A stretch of 34,883 nucleotides of DNA from Deltaproteobacteria bacterium HGW-Deltaproteobacteria-13 (lineage in GTDB: Bacteria; Desulfobacterota; Syntrophia; Syntrophales; Smithellaceae). The stretch spans positions 1-34,883 of the forward strand of contig PHBJ01000022.1 in the NCBI GenBank assembly GCA_002840555.1. Direction: 5' to 3'. The position numbers were made by a program, and so were the translations under genes. This document shows, one piece after another, positions 1-8,560 of this stretch. Within the stretch, counting starts at the first letter, position 1. Every line of letters starts with the position of its first letter. Under the pieces are notes generated by a model. The model did no database searches. It worked only from the letters and a program-made list of their open reading frames with translations, and was not told the origin of the DNA.

Positions 1-75
<75 letters not shown>

Positions 76-93
76 ATATTAGAAATCGGTGAC

Positions 94-122
94 TTTACAT
101 CATTATCTACTGCATTTGTCAA
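94..122 (-). promoter_or_regulatory. sigma70 promoter of the initiator tRNA
   Basis: On the minus strand there is a perfect -35 box TTGACA (117-122), a 17-bp spacer and a -10 box TGTAAA (94-99, 4 of 6 consensus). The predicted transcription start is near 87, about a dozen bases before the tRNA 5' end at 75. This is typical of a stable-RNA promoter. Confidence 0.7.
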
Positions 123-146
123 GGAGTTCTTTTTGTAAAATCTTCC

Positions 147-184
147 TGCGGTTTTCTTCATAACTTGAAGAAGGTTTTGCCGCA
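147..184 (-). terminator. possible terminator after the agmatinase gene
   Basis: The inverted repeat has outer arms TGCGG/CCGCA and inner arms TTCTTCA/TGAAGAA around a 5-base loop, separated by an asymmetric internal loop. It lies 5 bases beyond the agmatinase stop codon. On the minus strand only a short TTTT follows, six bases after the stem, so termination may be weak. It sits between the gene and the tRNA promoter, where a terminator would be expected. Confidence 0.45.
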
Positions 185-188
185 AGTC

Positions 189-1034
189 CTATTGTGTGAT
201 GTATCCCATGAAACGGTAAATGAGTTTAGCCGCCATGAAATCAGGGGCAACGATGCCGGGAATCGGCGCCAGCTCCACCACATCAAAACCGCGTATTTTG
301 CAGGAACGGGAAACCGATTTCAACAGACGCAGAACATCCCGCCAGGAGAGACCGCCCGGTTCCGGGGTGCCGGTAGAGGGCATGATGGACGGATCAAAGG
401 CGTCCAGGTCAATTGTGACGAACACATCGCCTTTTAAATTTTTACAAATGGTCTCGCACCAGTTCTTATGCTCTGCGATGAAATCGGCGCTGTAGGATTT
501 GACTTTGCTTGTCGGCAGAAAATCGCCTTCCTCTTTGCTCATGCTTCTGATGCCCACCTGGACGAGCGGACATATTTCCGAAATTCTTCTGGCGACCGAG
601 GCGTGGCTGTAGGGGCTTCCCTGATAACTATCCCGCAGATCGGCGTGGGCGTCCAATTGCAGCACGGAAAGTTTCGGATACTTTTCTTTCAGCGCCTGCA
701 CGGCGCCGAAAGTGATGCTGTGCTCTCCGCCCAGCATCACCGGTATTTTATCGGCCGCGACGATTTTAGAAAATTTCTTACGCACGGCGTTTACCATGTA
801 TTTGGGACCCCGCGCGTCCATGTGAACAGGCTGGGTCGTATGAATCCCGGCCAGATAGGTTTCTTTCTTTAATTCTTCATCGTAGAGTTCCATATTGGTT
901 GAAGCTTCGATAATCGCTACAGGTCCGCGCCGGCTTCCCGGCTGATACGTGGATGTCAGGTCATACGGAACGGGAACGACGACAAACAAAGCCTCGCGCA
1001 GAGAATGCGCCGGATAAAATCCTCCAAAGTTCAT
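189..1034 (-). CDS. speB: agmatinase / arginase-family ureohydrolase
   Basis: The product is a ureohydrolase, most likely hydrolysing agmatine to putrescine and urea in the cytoplasm. With the start at 1034 the protein has 281 residues, normal for the family. Binuclear manganese ligands are visible: His105 in GGEHS, Asp128/His130/Asp132 in DAHAD, and Asp209/Asp211 in IDLDAFDP. The family signature STGTPEPGG follows. A longer frame opens with GTG at 1049, but ATG 1034 is preferred because GAGG lies nine bases before it and that GAGG overlaps the GTG codon. The LpxH-like gene ends 54 bases upstream on the same strand, so the two may be co-transcribed. Agmatinase is the best guess from overall motif spacing. 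Arginase, guanidinobutyrase or another ureohydrolase cannot be excluded. Confidence 0.85.
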   Translation of the reverse strand: MNFGGFYPAHSLREALFVVVPVPYDLTSTYQPGSRRGPVAIIEASTNMELYDEELKKETYLAGIHTTQPVHMDARGPKYMVNAVRKKFSKIVAADKIPVMLGGEHSITFGAVQALKEKYPKLSVLQLDAHADLRDSYQGSPYSHASVARRISEICPLVQVGIRSMSKEEGDFLPTSKVKSYSADFIAEHKNWCETICKNLKGDVFVTIDLDAFDPSIMPSTGTPEPGGLSWRDVLRLLKSVSRSCKIRGFDVVELAPIPGIVAPDFMAAKLIYRFMGYITQ

Positions 1035-1088
1035 AAGTTTAATCCTCACTGATAATAAATTTTAAAAATCTTTGCATGGTTGTAAAAA

Positions 1089-1862
1089 TCACTTTTGATA
1101 ATACCGGAGAAAAAAATTATCGTCCTCATAATATAAAAAAGAATAATGAGTGATCCAGTCACCCAGTGTAACAAAAGTCTTTTTTTTGCCCGCGATCGTA
1201 TAATGGTTCAAACTGGGCACATGACAATGTCCAAGAACCACAGCATCATAACCCCTCTGGAATTGCATTACGGCAAAAGAAGACAATTTTTTAACCAGCG
1301 CGTCGCCGTCTTCTATCGTCAGTTCTTTACTGGCAGTGGAAGAAAGGCCGGCCAGCACCCAGCGGATGGATGCAGGAATAAAACGCTGAAAATTATAAAA
1401 AGTCCGGCTGCGTAATACTTTGCGAAGTAAAATGTATTTAATATTCGTTTTGTCCGCAGTATCGCCGTGAGCAATCAGAATGCGCGAATTGTTTAATCTC
1501 GCATCCGTTAATTCCTCGAACACATCCATCCCTAAAACATCATGAAAATATTCCCCCATGAAGAAATCATGGTTTCCTTCACCCAGATGAATGCGGATTC
1601 CTGTTTTTTGTAATTCGATTAATTGATTGATAACCGGTATAAATTCCGGATGAATTTTTTCCTTCCGGCAAAACCAGAAATCAAACAAATCCCCGGCAAT
1701 ATAAAGATCATCAATATATACCGGCACAGTGCCGGTTTCGTCAGGATTGACCAGGGCACGGATATTTCCTTCTTTAATCATCGTAAAGAAATTGATCAGT
1801 TTTTTGTATCTTTCATCACTGAATTTTCTTAAATGAATATCGGAAATAAAAATAGCCTTCAT
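1089..1862 (-). CDS. lpxH: LpxH-like UDP-2,3-diacylglucosamine pyrophosphatase / metallophosphoesterase
   Basis: This calcineurin-like metallophosphoesterase has 257 residues. The five metal-binding blocks appear in order: D8-x-H10 (SDIH), G57-D58 (GDLFDFW), G96-N97-H98-D99, H132-G-D (AHGD), and G211-H212-C-H214. GDLFDFW followed by GNHDFF is the pattern of LpxH, which removes UMP from UDP-2,3-diacylglucosamine in lipid A synthesis at the inner membrane. A stretch at residues about 30-50 before the second motif is longer than in compact LpxH proteins. The start is supported by GGGA eight bases upstream. The neighbouring kdsD gene, also in LPS synthesis, is divergently transcribed across a 221-bp gap and fits an envelope role. 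Another LpxH-related phosphoesterase of different substrate remains possible. Confidence 0.75.
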   Translation of the reverse strand: MKAIFISDIHLRKFSDERYKKLINFFTMIKEGNIRALVNPDETGTVPVYIDDLYIAGDLFDFWFCRKEKIHPEFIPVINQLIELQKTGIRIHLGEGNHDFFMGEYFHDVLGMDVFEELTDARLNNSRILIAHGDTADKTNIKYILLRKVLRSRTFYNFQRFIPASIRWVLAGLSSTASKELTIEDGDALVKKLSSFAVMQFQRGYDAVVLGHCHVPSLNHYTIAGKKKTFVTLGDWITHYSFLYYEDDNFFLRYYQK

Positions 1863-2083
1863 ACTTTAATCCCAAAGATTTAATAAAATATGCTTTAGCA
1901 GATACGTTTGAACAGGTCAATAAACACCTGCTGCGGCAATAAAAATGATGATATGTGGCTAAATTATCGATGGATAATAAAATTTCCGGTCTGATAATTG
2001 ATTCTTGTTTTGTCGATGTTTTTTTGCTAGTTTCAACTTATCTGAATGGGAAAATCTAAGAATTCATAAGCAAAAGGCAAAAA

Positions 2084-3079
2084 ATGAAAAAAAAACAAAA
2101 TATAATTAAACGCGCAAAAGAAGTATTAAGAATAGAAGCGCAAAGCATCCTGCAGTTAATTGATAAAATCGACAGCAACTTTTCGGGTGCCGTTAATTTG
2201 ATCTGCAAATCCAAGGGCAGGGTGATCATTACGGGGATTGGTAAATCGGGCTTGATCGGACGAAAGATTGTCGCCACTTTAACCAGCACGGGAACTCCCG
2301 CTCTTTTTCTTCATCCTGTTGAAGGGCTTCATGGTGATCTGGGAATTGTTACAAAAGAAGACATATTGCTGGCCATTTCCAACAGCGGCGAAACCAGAGA
2401 GTTGATGCCTGTTATCAATTCCGTTCGTCATATCGGCGCCCCCGTGATCGCATTTACCGGAGGCCTCTCGTCAACGCTTGCCCAGGCAAGCGATATCGTC
2501 ATTGATGTTTCCGTGGAAAAGGAAGCCTGTCCCTTTGGGTTGGTTCCTACTTCCAGTTCCACCGCAACATTGGCCATTGGCGACGCTCTGGCCATTGCCC
2601 TCTTGGCGGAAAAGCAATTTAAAGAGAAAGATTTCTACAAGTTTCATCCGGGAGGAAATCTGGGCACGAGATTAAGAGAAACAGTTGGAGATGCCATGAT
2701 TGTCGGTAAAAAAATTCCTAAAGTGCTCACGGGAACTTCCGCCCAGAAGGCGATAGAAGAAATCAACCGCAAAAATGTCGGGTTTGTTTTAATCACGGAC
2801 AAGAAAAATAAACTGCTGGGAATTTTAACGGACGGCGATGTCCGCCGCATGATCAGCAAGGGTATATCTTTTGAAGGGAAAATGATAAACGAGATAATGA
2901 CCCGTGATCCTAAGACGATAGATGAAAAAACTTTTCTGGCGCAGGCTATGGAAATGATGCAAAAAAGAGAAATCACCTCTTTTGCCGTGGTGAATGAGAG
3001 AAAAGAACTCAAGGGATATGTGCATCTGCATGATATTTTGGGCCGAGGCGGATCAGTTAACATTTCTCTGGATCAATAG
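2084..3079 (+). CDS. kdsD: D-arabinose-5-phosphate isomerase (KdsD/KpsF family)
   Basis: This isomerase interconverts ribulose-5-phosphate and arabinose-5-phosphate, the first committed step to the LPS sugar Kdo. The 331 residues match the family length. An N-terminal SIS sugar-phosphate isomerase domain (about 35-180) shows GIGKSGLIGRKI, HPVEGLHGDLG, SNSGET and the signature DFYKFHPGGNLG. Two C-terminal CBS domains follow (about 205-325), ending in VHLHDILGRGG. The purine-rich leader AAAAGGCAAAAA before the ATG gives a weak ribosome site. The gene is followed after 20 bases by the hexapeptide-repeat gene, so they probably form an operon. The intergenic region to the divergent lpxH-like gene must hold promoters for both; a weak TTGTTT-N17-TAGTTT can be seen for kdsD. 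Confidence 0.93.
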   Translation: MKKKQNIIKRAKEVLRIEAQSILQLIDKIDSNFSGAVNLICKSKGRVIITGIGKSGLIGRKIVATLTSTGTPALFLHPVEGLHGDLGIVTKEDILLAISNSGETRELMPVINSVRHIGAPVIAFTGGLSSTLAQASDIVIDVSVEKEACPFGLVPTSSSTATLAIGDALAIALLAEKQFKEKDFYKFHPGGNLGTRLRETVGDAMIVGKKIPKVLTGTSAQKAIEEINRKNVGFVLITDKKNKLLGILTDGDVRRMISKGISFEGKMINEIMTRDPKTIDEKTFLAQAMEMMQKREITSFAVVNERKELKGYVHLHDILGRGGSVNISLDQ

Positions 3080-3099
3080 TTGCTCTATGGCAGGACATT

Positions 3100-3624
3100 A
3101 TGGCGCTTTATGAATTTGACGGAAAAAGGCCGCGGGTGCCGGATGATTCCTTTGTTCATCCCCAAGCTTCATTAATCGGCGATGTGGAAATCGGCCATGA
3201 ATGCCTGATTGCTCCCGGCGTTTCCATTCGCGCCGATTTCGGACCCGTCATCATCGGTGATCGCTCCAGCGTTCAGGACAATGCAGTTATTCATGTTTAT
3301 CCCGGCTCCAGGGTCGTCATTGAAAACGATGTCATCATTGCTCACGGGGTAATCCTTCATGATGTTCACATCAAATCAAAATGCGTTATAGGCATAGGCG
3401 CAATTCTGCTTTTCGGCGTGGTATGCGAAGAGGATGTTCTTGTCAATGCCGCCTCGGTTGTACCAAAAGGAATGCGGATTCCTGCAGGCAAAGTTGTGGC
3501 GGGTAATCCGGCAAAGATTACCCATGATGTTACCGATGAACAGAAGAAAATGGCGAAGTCCGGCATTGATGAGTATCGTGAGCTGACCAGAAAATACCTA
3601 TCCACTTTCAAAGAAATAGGCTAA
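3100..3624 (+). CDS. gamma-carbonic anhydrase-like hexapeptide-repeat protein (YrdA/PaaY type)
   Basis: The 174-residue protein is a left-handed beta-helix protein built from hexapeptide repeats (IGDVEIG, VSIRADFG, VIIGDRSSVQD and so on). Three histidines at the gamma-carbonic-anhydrase zinc positions are present: His65 (NAVIHV), His82 and His87 (IIAHGVILHD). The conserved Arg44-Asp46 of the RADF block and Gln59-Asp60 (SVQDN) are also present. Many members of this clade have no proven activity, and some act as thioesterases (PaaY), so the product is named by family only. AGGA lies four to eight bases before the ATG. It follows kdsD by 20 bases and its stop codon lies in a small palindrome that meets the convergent neighbour. 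Confidence 0.85.
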   Translation: MALYEFDGKRPRVPDDSFVHPQASLIGDVEIGHECLIAPGVSIRADFGPVIIGDRSSVQDNAVIHVYPGSRVVIENDVIIAHGVILHDVHIKSKCVIGIGAILLFGVVCEEDVLVNAASVVPKGMRIPAGKVVAGNPAKITHDVTDEQKKMAKSGIDEYRELTRKYLSTFKEIG

Positions 3625-3637
3625 CTGCCTGCAGTTA
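3622..3637. repeat. small palindrome between convergent genes
   Basis: TAACTGC / GCAGTTA form 7-bp arms with a 2-base centre, and the first arm contains the stop codon of the hexapeptide-repeat gene. The gap to the convergent flavoprotein gene is only 33 bases. It might act as a weak two-way terminator, but there is no T-run next to it. Confidence 0.3.
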
Positions 3638-3657
3638 ATTCTAAGGTCTCAGTGTTC

Positions 3658-4797
3658 CTATTTTATCTGCGCCAAATCTCTCTGAATTTTTGTAAATTCT
3701 TCTACCGTTCGATTGATAACTTTCGCCACCGTTGGAATGTCGTGGATGATGCCCTGTACTTGGCCGGAGAGATAAACGCCGTCTTTCAGATCGCCGTTTT
3801 CCGTCGCCTTCTTTATAGCGACGTAAGCCTGAGCCATGTGCGCCATATTCATTCCGGTTTGCGGGCCTTTCATCATTTTCTGGAATAACGACGTTTTTTC
3901 CTTCTTCTGTTTCGGAACGGAATCAGTTTTTGCCGGTGTATCTTTGGGCCTTTCCGGTTTATCGCTCTTGGCACCGGATAAAATGGAAGTTGCCAGTTTC
4001 ATCCAGGATAAATCCATCGACTTGGCGATGTCAAACGATGCCATAACTCCTTTGGCGAGATTGCGGCCTTGTTTGACAGCTTTTTCACCGGACGGTGTTT
4101 TTAAAATTCTGCAGTAGAGAGCGTCGAACCGGTTGGAGTAGATAGTATCTTCTATTCCGCATTCCAGTTGCTTTTGCATGGCTAATTCATGCACGGGACT
4201 TTCTTTCGTGATGGAAAGCCTTGTTCCCATGCCCACACCTTCGGCTCCCAGGGCAAAAGCCGCGGCCATGCCCCGGCCGTCGGCGATTCCGCCTATGGCG
4301 ACAACCGGAATTTTCACCGCGTCGACCACCGCCGGAACAAGCACCAGTGTCGTAACCTGACTGCCGTGCGCGGCGGCCTCGTAGCCAGTCACCTGCAGGG
4401 CGTCCGCGCCGGATTTTTCCGCGGCGAGCGCGTGCCCGACAGTTGTTACCGTAGATATTATCTTGCCGCCGTAGGCATGCACTTTTTTAATCAGCGTTTC
4501 GCCCTTGCCCAGAGATATATTGAGAACGGGAACTTTTTCTTCAACAGCTACCAGGGCGTTTTCATACGCTCCAGGCATCAGAAGAGTGGCTCCCACAGCG
4601 AAGGGCTTATCCGTTAGTTGTCTTATTCGTCTGATGGATTCTCTCGTTTTGGCCGGGCTTAAGGGGCCAGTGGCCAGATAGCCGATGCCGCCGGCATTGC
4701 AGACCGCGGCGACCAACTCCGGCACACTGATCCAGCTCATGCCGGGGAGTATAATCGGATATTCAATTCCAAAAAGTTCGGTAATTTTTGTTTTCAT
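3658..4797 (-). CDS. nitronate monooxygenase / 2-nitropropane dioxygenase-family FMN flavoprotein
   Basis: The 379-residue protein is a TIM-barrel FMN enzyme related to nitronate monooxygenases and FabK enoyl-ACP reductases. Visible blocks are the N-terminal LPGMSWISVPELVAAV with AGGIGYLATG, the active-site block TGYEAAAHGS (His in the position of the EAGGH motif) and the phosphate-binding IPVVAIGGIADGRGM with GAEGVGMGTRL. The C-terminal VYLSGQVQGIIHDIPTV is family-typical. It carries an extra Lys/Pro-rich segment at residues about 275-302, probably a flexible linker. The real substrate is unknown; in anaerobes this family often serves lipid or CoA-ester chemistry. The start is supported by AAGGA eight bases upstream. 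It is a single gene between the pilY1 terminator and the convergent kdsD operon. Confidence 0.82.
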   Translation of the reverse strand: MKTKITELFGIEYPIILPGMSWISVPELVAAVCNAGGIGYLATGPLSPAKTRESIRRIRQLTDKPFAVGATLLMPGAYENALVAVEEKVPVLNISLGKGETLIKKVHAYGGKIISTVTTVGHALAAEKSGADALQVTGYEAAAHGSQVTTLVLVPAVVDAVKIPVVAIGGIADGRGMAAAFALGAEGVGMGTRLSITKESPVHELAMQKQLECGIEDTIYSNRFDALYCRILKTPSGEKAVKQGRNLAKGVMASFDIAKSMDLSWMKLATSILSGAKSDKPERPKDTPAKTDSVPKQKKEKTSLFQKMMKGPQTGMNMAHMAQAYVAIKKATENGDLKDGVYLSGQVQGIIHDIPTVAKVINRTVEEFTKIQRDLAQIK

Positions 4798-4892
4798 CAG
4801 GGAAGTCCTTTTATAAGATTTTTTTAAATTTCGGAAAAATCCGAATTATAGTAATTTTTGTGAAGGATGGCAGTAACTGCGAAATTCATAGA

Positions 4893-4940
4893 TTATTTAA
4901 AAAACAAAACAGACATGGATTCTCTTTTGGGAGAATCCAT
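4893..4940 (-). terminator. intrinsic terminator of the pilin/pilY1 operon
   Basis: A perfect 10-bp inverted repeat (4915-4924 and 4931-4940) with a 6-base loop is followed on the minus strand by the T-rich run GTCTGTTTTGTTTTTT. It lies 54 bases after the pilY1 stop codon. Confidence 0.85.
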
Positions 4941-4993
4941 GCTGTTATATTATATCAACAAAAGATATTTAGATCAGGTTATACCCTCGACGC

Positions 4994-7900
4994 TCATTCC
5001 TCAATTCGCGTGTCCTTCCAGAAAATTATGTTGGTCCGATTCGCTAGGCCTTTAGGCGTAATATTTACCCGCGCAGTCTCGCCGGAAATACCGCCGCCGC
5101 CGCTAGTTGTTACATATAAATCCGGCGTGGGATCGTTTCCCGGCCTCATGGAAACAACCGGGGCGGAAGCAATGCCTGTCCCAATGGTCGTAGACCGGGG
5201 AAGCGTGGTTGAAGGCGAAGCTCCGACAATGTCAAGCGCGCCGGCGCCTGTTGTGTAATTGACGCCGAACAACTTCGCGGTTCCACCCTGAGCGCAAGGG
5301 TCATTTCCGGAGGGCGGCGTGTACGTGGTAAAATAGACAACGCCTCCAAAGACCGTCGGTTCGGCAAGCATCTTTTCCCCGGATCCGGTCAGGTTAATAA
5401 ACCAGCCGTAGCCCGTGCCGGTGTATATTGATCCTTCAGCTGTAATATTCTCCAGATCGGTGAGGCGTCTGGTGCTTGTCCTGTCTGTATCCTTTAAAGC
5501 GTATAACTTTTCCTGCGCGTTGGGGCTGGTGGGATCAAGTTTATCCCCTGTTCCCCAGTAAACCCAGGTGTTATTGTAGCCGTCCTTTGCCACAGTGGCT
5601 GCGGTGAAGATAGGACGAAGAGGCGCATTGGTGGAGTCGAAGAAAAGTCCGCCCGTCCAGTTTGACTTACTGCAGGAAGCGCCGTCCGTCTGCCTACATA
5701 ATTTGAAGCGCCACATATTACTGCCCATGTCGCCGATATAAACCGTATCAATAAACCCATCGCTGTCCGTATCCACTATGGCGGGTGGCGCCGGCATGGG
5801 ATTATTCAAAGAGGAATTGTCCGCTTTGGTATAACTCCACAATAAATTTCCGTCAACCAGATCAAAAATAAATAATCCCTTGCCGCTGTTTGCGGCTCCC
5901 GGTGAGGAATATCCGCCGCCGATGAAGGCGACCCATTTTTCAAGGCCTCCATCCAGAACCCGGCCAACCATGGGTGTGCTCCACGGGGCACCGAGATAAG
6001 GAGCCGCAGAAATCAGGGAAGCGGGAAATCCCAAACGCCATTTAAAAGCCGGAGAAAGTGTATTAGTTACATTCATAGCATAGTAACCGCAATAATAGGG
6101 GTAAGCCGTTGTATAGGTCTGATTGAAGCCCGAATCGCAATTTACGGCAGAGCTCCAGAGATTCGTTCCCGCGCCCTGTCCCTCTCCGAAGAGCAGAATG
6201 GTCTGCCAGTCGGAAGCGCTCTTTGATAGTCCGCTGGCGGCTGTCGCGGGCACCCAGGCATCGGCGACGGTTACCGGACCGTCAACGTAGCTTTGATGCG
6301 TCAGCGTTGTCGGGTGGACATAGTGAGCGATCATCTTCAGGCGCGACAGAAGATTGGGCGGGATAAAACTCCAGACCTCGGAACCGTCGCTGGTTTTGAA
6401 TGCGTGCAGTTGTCCGTCATTGGCGCCGACGAGAACCACCCTTCCCGAATAGGGGTCGGAAGCGCGAACATGACCCGACCTGAATGAGGAGAAAGCATTG
6501 TTGGCGTCTCTCATGTCTTCAAAGAAAAAAGACGGGGTGCCCACCGTTATTGGTTTTGACCGGAAAATATCACCCAGCTTCCAGTTTTCCAGATTGTAAG
6601 TGCTTTCTCCGCGGAAGAAGCCCACCACCTGGCTGCGGATAGCATCCGTTGTCACGGCAAGATCAGCGTTGGTAAGGTTTGCCGTCGTAAAATCAATCAT
6701 GGCTCCGGTTCCGCTAACCGTTTTGTATGTTTTTATATTTCGCGTGGAAGCATCAGTGGAAACCAGAACAGTTCCCGCGTCCCATAGTTGGCTTCCTCTG
6801 GTGCCATTGGTATTGATACCGTATTTTTTCAGATGTCCCAGCCAGAAGGGATCTCCTGAAACGGGCTGAATGGTGCCTTCATAAATGTAGTTTTCATCCA
6901 CGGTTCTGTTTAACTGCACGGAGGCTTGTGAAAATGAATAGTTGGCTTCACGGATTATATTAAAGGCTGTCTTAAGCTGAGCAGCAATCTGATCGCCGTC
7001 CGTGGCGATAAACGCATATCCGGAAAGAGGGATGTTCCCCGGATCATTGGCGGTGGCAAAACAGTTTGTACTGGAGCCGTCACAGGTGCCTGTGCCGGCG
7101 GCTGGAGTCGTTTCCGAATCTCCACAGGAGGTGACCGCGGCAGGATTATAAGCGGCGGTGTCACCTGTGTTCGCAACCAGTGGATTATCCGTTCCTCCTA
7201 AATAAGCCATCCAGTTCAGCGTATTTTCCAGATAATCAGGCATTGATTTGCCAAAGCCGATTACGAAAACTTTGTACCCGGCATCCCTCAGAGCCTTGGC
7301 TTTGGCAACGGCTTCCCGGCGTCTTTTATACATGTTGGCCTGTGTTTCCGTACCATTGCCGCTGCAGGCATAGGTGTCTGCTCCGTCCGTGATTAAGACA
7401 GCGAACTTCTGGCGGCATGCCCCGGCCAAACCGTCAGCAGCCTTGTGATCGTTCAGATACAGTTTTGCTTCGTTGAGGGAAGCGGCAAGCGGAGTGCCGC
7501 CATTGGCGCACTCACTGTTGATACAGCGGGCTGAGTCCGAACAGCCGCCTACGGCGCAGGTGCTGCTGATCGTACAGCCGGTGGCTTTGGTTGTATTACA
7601 GAAAATGGTAGCATAAGATTGTCCGATGGCTTTGACGAGCCTGTTTGCTCCGCTACTGTATTGTCCATCCTGGTCATTGCCGTTGTAAAACCTCATGTAG
7701 CCGATTCTGACACCCAGACTGGTTTCATCTGCGGCAGTGATCCGGTTGTCTCCGTTGTCGTCAAGGATGCCGAAAACAGCCCGCTTGGCGATGGCAATCC
7801 GTCTGCAATCCGTTGTATGATCCCCGCTCGAGGAAGAATAAAAGGTGCCGCTGCAGGAGGAATTTCCATATGGGTCGTTTCCGCCGGCGGGGTTATAATC

Positions 7901-8056
7901 CATACTGCCGCTAAAATCCAGAATTAAAAGAGCGTCCGGAGCCAGCGAGCTGGTAAAGAGCGCTGCTTCATCCGTGTCATCCTCCGCACGGGATATTCCG
8001 CCCCAGAGACAAAGGGCGGCAACAAGTACGATCATGATTAATTTTCTTACTGACAT
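4994..8056 (-). CDS. pilY1: type IV pilus tip/assembly protein PilY1
   Basis: The 1020-residue secreted protein is a PilY1 homologue, which in other bacteria sits at the pilus tip and supports assembly, adhesion and surface sensing. A signal peptide covers about residues 1-24 (cleavage near SRA-ED). A von Willebrand A-like domain follows, with MIDAS residues D47-F-S-G-S51 and a later ITDGADTYACSG block. Two candidate calcium loops are visible: DDNGDNRITAADE at about 99-111 and DTDSDGFID near 760. The second lies in the C-terminal PilY1 beta-propeller (NDGQLHAFKTSDG, WSFIPPNLL, YIGDMGSNMWRFKL), where PilY1 proteins bind calcium. Many cysteines cluster in residues 150-190. Start: AAGGAGG five bases before ATG. 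It is the last gene of the fimT-pilV-pilW-pilX-pilY1 operon, 15 bases after pilX. Confidence 0.92.
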   Translation of the reverse strand: MSVRKLIMIVLVAALCLWGGISRAEDDTDEAALFTSSLAPDALLILDFSGSMDYNPAGGNDPYGNSSCSGTFYSSSSGDHTTDCRRIAIAKRAVFGILDDNGDNRITAADETSLGVRIGYMRFYNGNDQDGQYSSGANRLVKAIGQSYATIFCNTTKATGCTISSTCAVGGCSDSARCINSECANGGTPLAASLNEAKLYLNDHKAADGLAGACRQKFAVLITDGADTYACSGNGTETQANMYKRRREAVAKAKALRDAGYKVFVIGFGKSMPDYLENTLNWMAYLGGTDNPLVANTGDTAAYNPAAVTSCGDSETTPAAGTGTCDGSSTNCFATANDPGNIPLSGYAFIATDGDQIAAQLKTAFNIIREANYSFSQASVQLNRTVDENYIYEGTIQPVSGDPFWLGHLKKYGINTNGTRGSQLWDAGTVLVSTDASTRNIKTYKTVSGTGAMIDFTTANLTNADLAVTTDAIRSQVVGFFRGESTYNLENWKLGDIFRSKPITVGTPSFFFEDMRDANNAFSSFRSGHVRASDPYSGRVVLVGANDGQLHAFKTSDGSEVWSFIPPNLLSRLKMIAHYVHPTTLTHQSYVDGPVTVADAWVPATAASGLSKSASDWQTILLFGEGQGAGTNLWSSAVNCDSGFNQTYTTAYPYYCGYYAMNVTNTLSPAFKWRLGFPASLISAAPYLGAPWSTPMVGRVLDGGLEKWVAFIGGGYSSPGAANSGKGLFIFDLVDGNLLWSYTKADNSSLNNPMPAPPAIVDTDSDGFIDTVYIGDMGSNMWRFKLCRQTDGASCSKSNWTGGLFFDSTNAPLRPIFTAATVAKDGYNNTWVYWGTGDKLDPTSPNAQEKLYALKDTDRTSTRRLTDLENITAEGSIYTGTGYGWFINLTGSGEKMLAEPTVFGGVVYFTTYTPPSGNDPCAQGGTAKLFGVNYTTGAGALDIVGASPSTTLPRSTTIGTGIASAPVVSMRPGNDPTPDLYVTTSGGGGISGETARVNITPKGLANRTNIIFWKDTRIEE

Positions 8057-8071
8057 AAAGACCTCCTTAAA

Positions 8072-8560
8072 TTATCTGTACATGACTCCGCCGCCATCGA
8101 AGTAGCCAAATCCCAAATCAATTTGCACGCTGCTTCCATAATTTGAGTTTTCACCGGTTACGCTGGTTTCGTACATCTTCTGCCCCCATTCCTGGCCACC
8201 GGCTATGGAATAGCCTTTCATGGGCAAAAAACCAGGGGCGCCGGCAGCGGTAGGCCGGGTGGCAACACTGATGCGATATGTTGAAGCCGGGTCCGCTACC
8301 GCATCAACGTGTCCGGTTATGGCTGTTATATTGGCCGGAGAAAAAGTGGTCGTGAGAATATGAATGCCGGCTTCAGCCGCAGTCAGCGCTTTTTTTTCTC
8401 CTACAATACGATTTGTTATCTGGAGATCCGTTGTCGTGACGGACATGGCCAGAAATCCCAGAGCCGTAAGAATCAGGAGAGCAAGGATGACCACGACAAG
8501 AGAAAAACCGTTACGATCTTCTCTCCCGGCGTCGCTTTTTATTTTATCTGGTGATAACAT
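8072..8560 (-). CDS. pilX: minor pilin PilX-like protein
   Basis: The 162-residue protein has a type IV prepilin-like leader ending in DRNG, followed by FSLVVVILALLILTALGFLA. This hydrophobic helix is cut by the prepilin peptidase PilD and anchors the subunit in the membrane and pilus. It lacks Glu at position +5 (Val instead), which is usual for PilX/GspK-type subunits placed at the pilus tip. The block ITNRIVGEKKALTAAEAGI is the PilX N-terminal signature. Its start codon lies 17 bases inside the end of pilW and its stop is 15 bases before pilY1, indicating translational coupling. PilX and PilY1 work together in priming pilus assembly in other systems. Confidence 0.85.
   Translation of the reverse strand: MLSPDKIKSDAGREDRNGFSLVVVILALLILTALGFLAMSVTTTDLQITNRIVGEKKALTAAEAGIHILTTTFSPANITAITGHVDAVADPASTYRISVATRPTAAGAPGFLPMKGYSIAGGQEWGQKMYETSVTGENSNYGSSVQIDLGFGYFDGGGVMYR

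Noticed and set aside
1035-1049. GTG start for agmatinase
   Set aside because: The GTG overlaps the GAGG ribosome site of the better placed ATG at 1034.
4867-5055. Small plus-strand frame after the pilin operon
   Set aside because: It spans the clear minus-strand terminator and the end of pilY1 and has no ribosome site.
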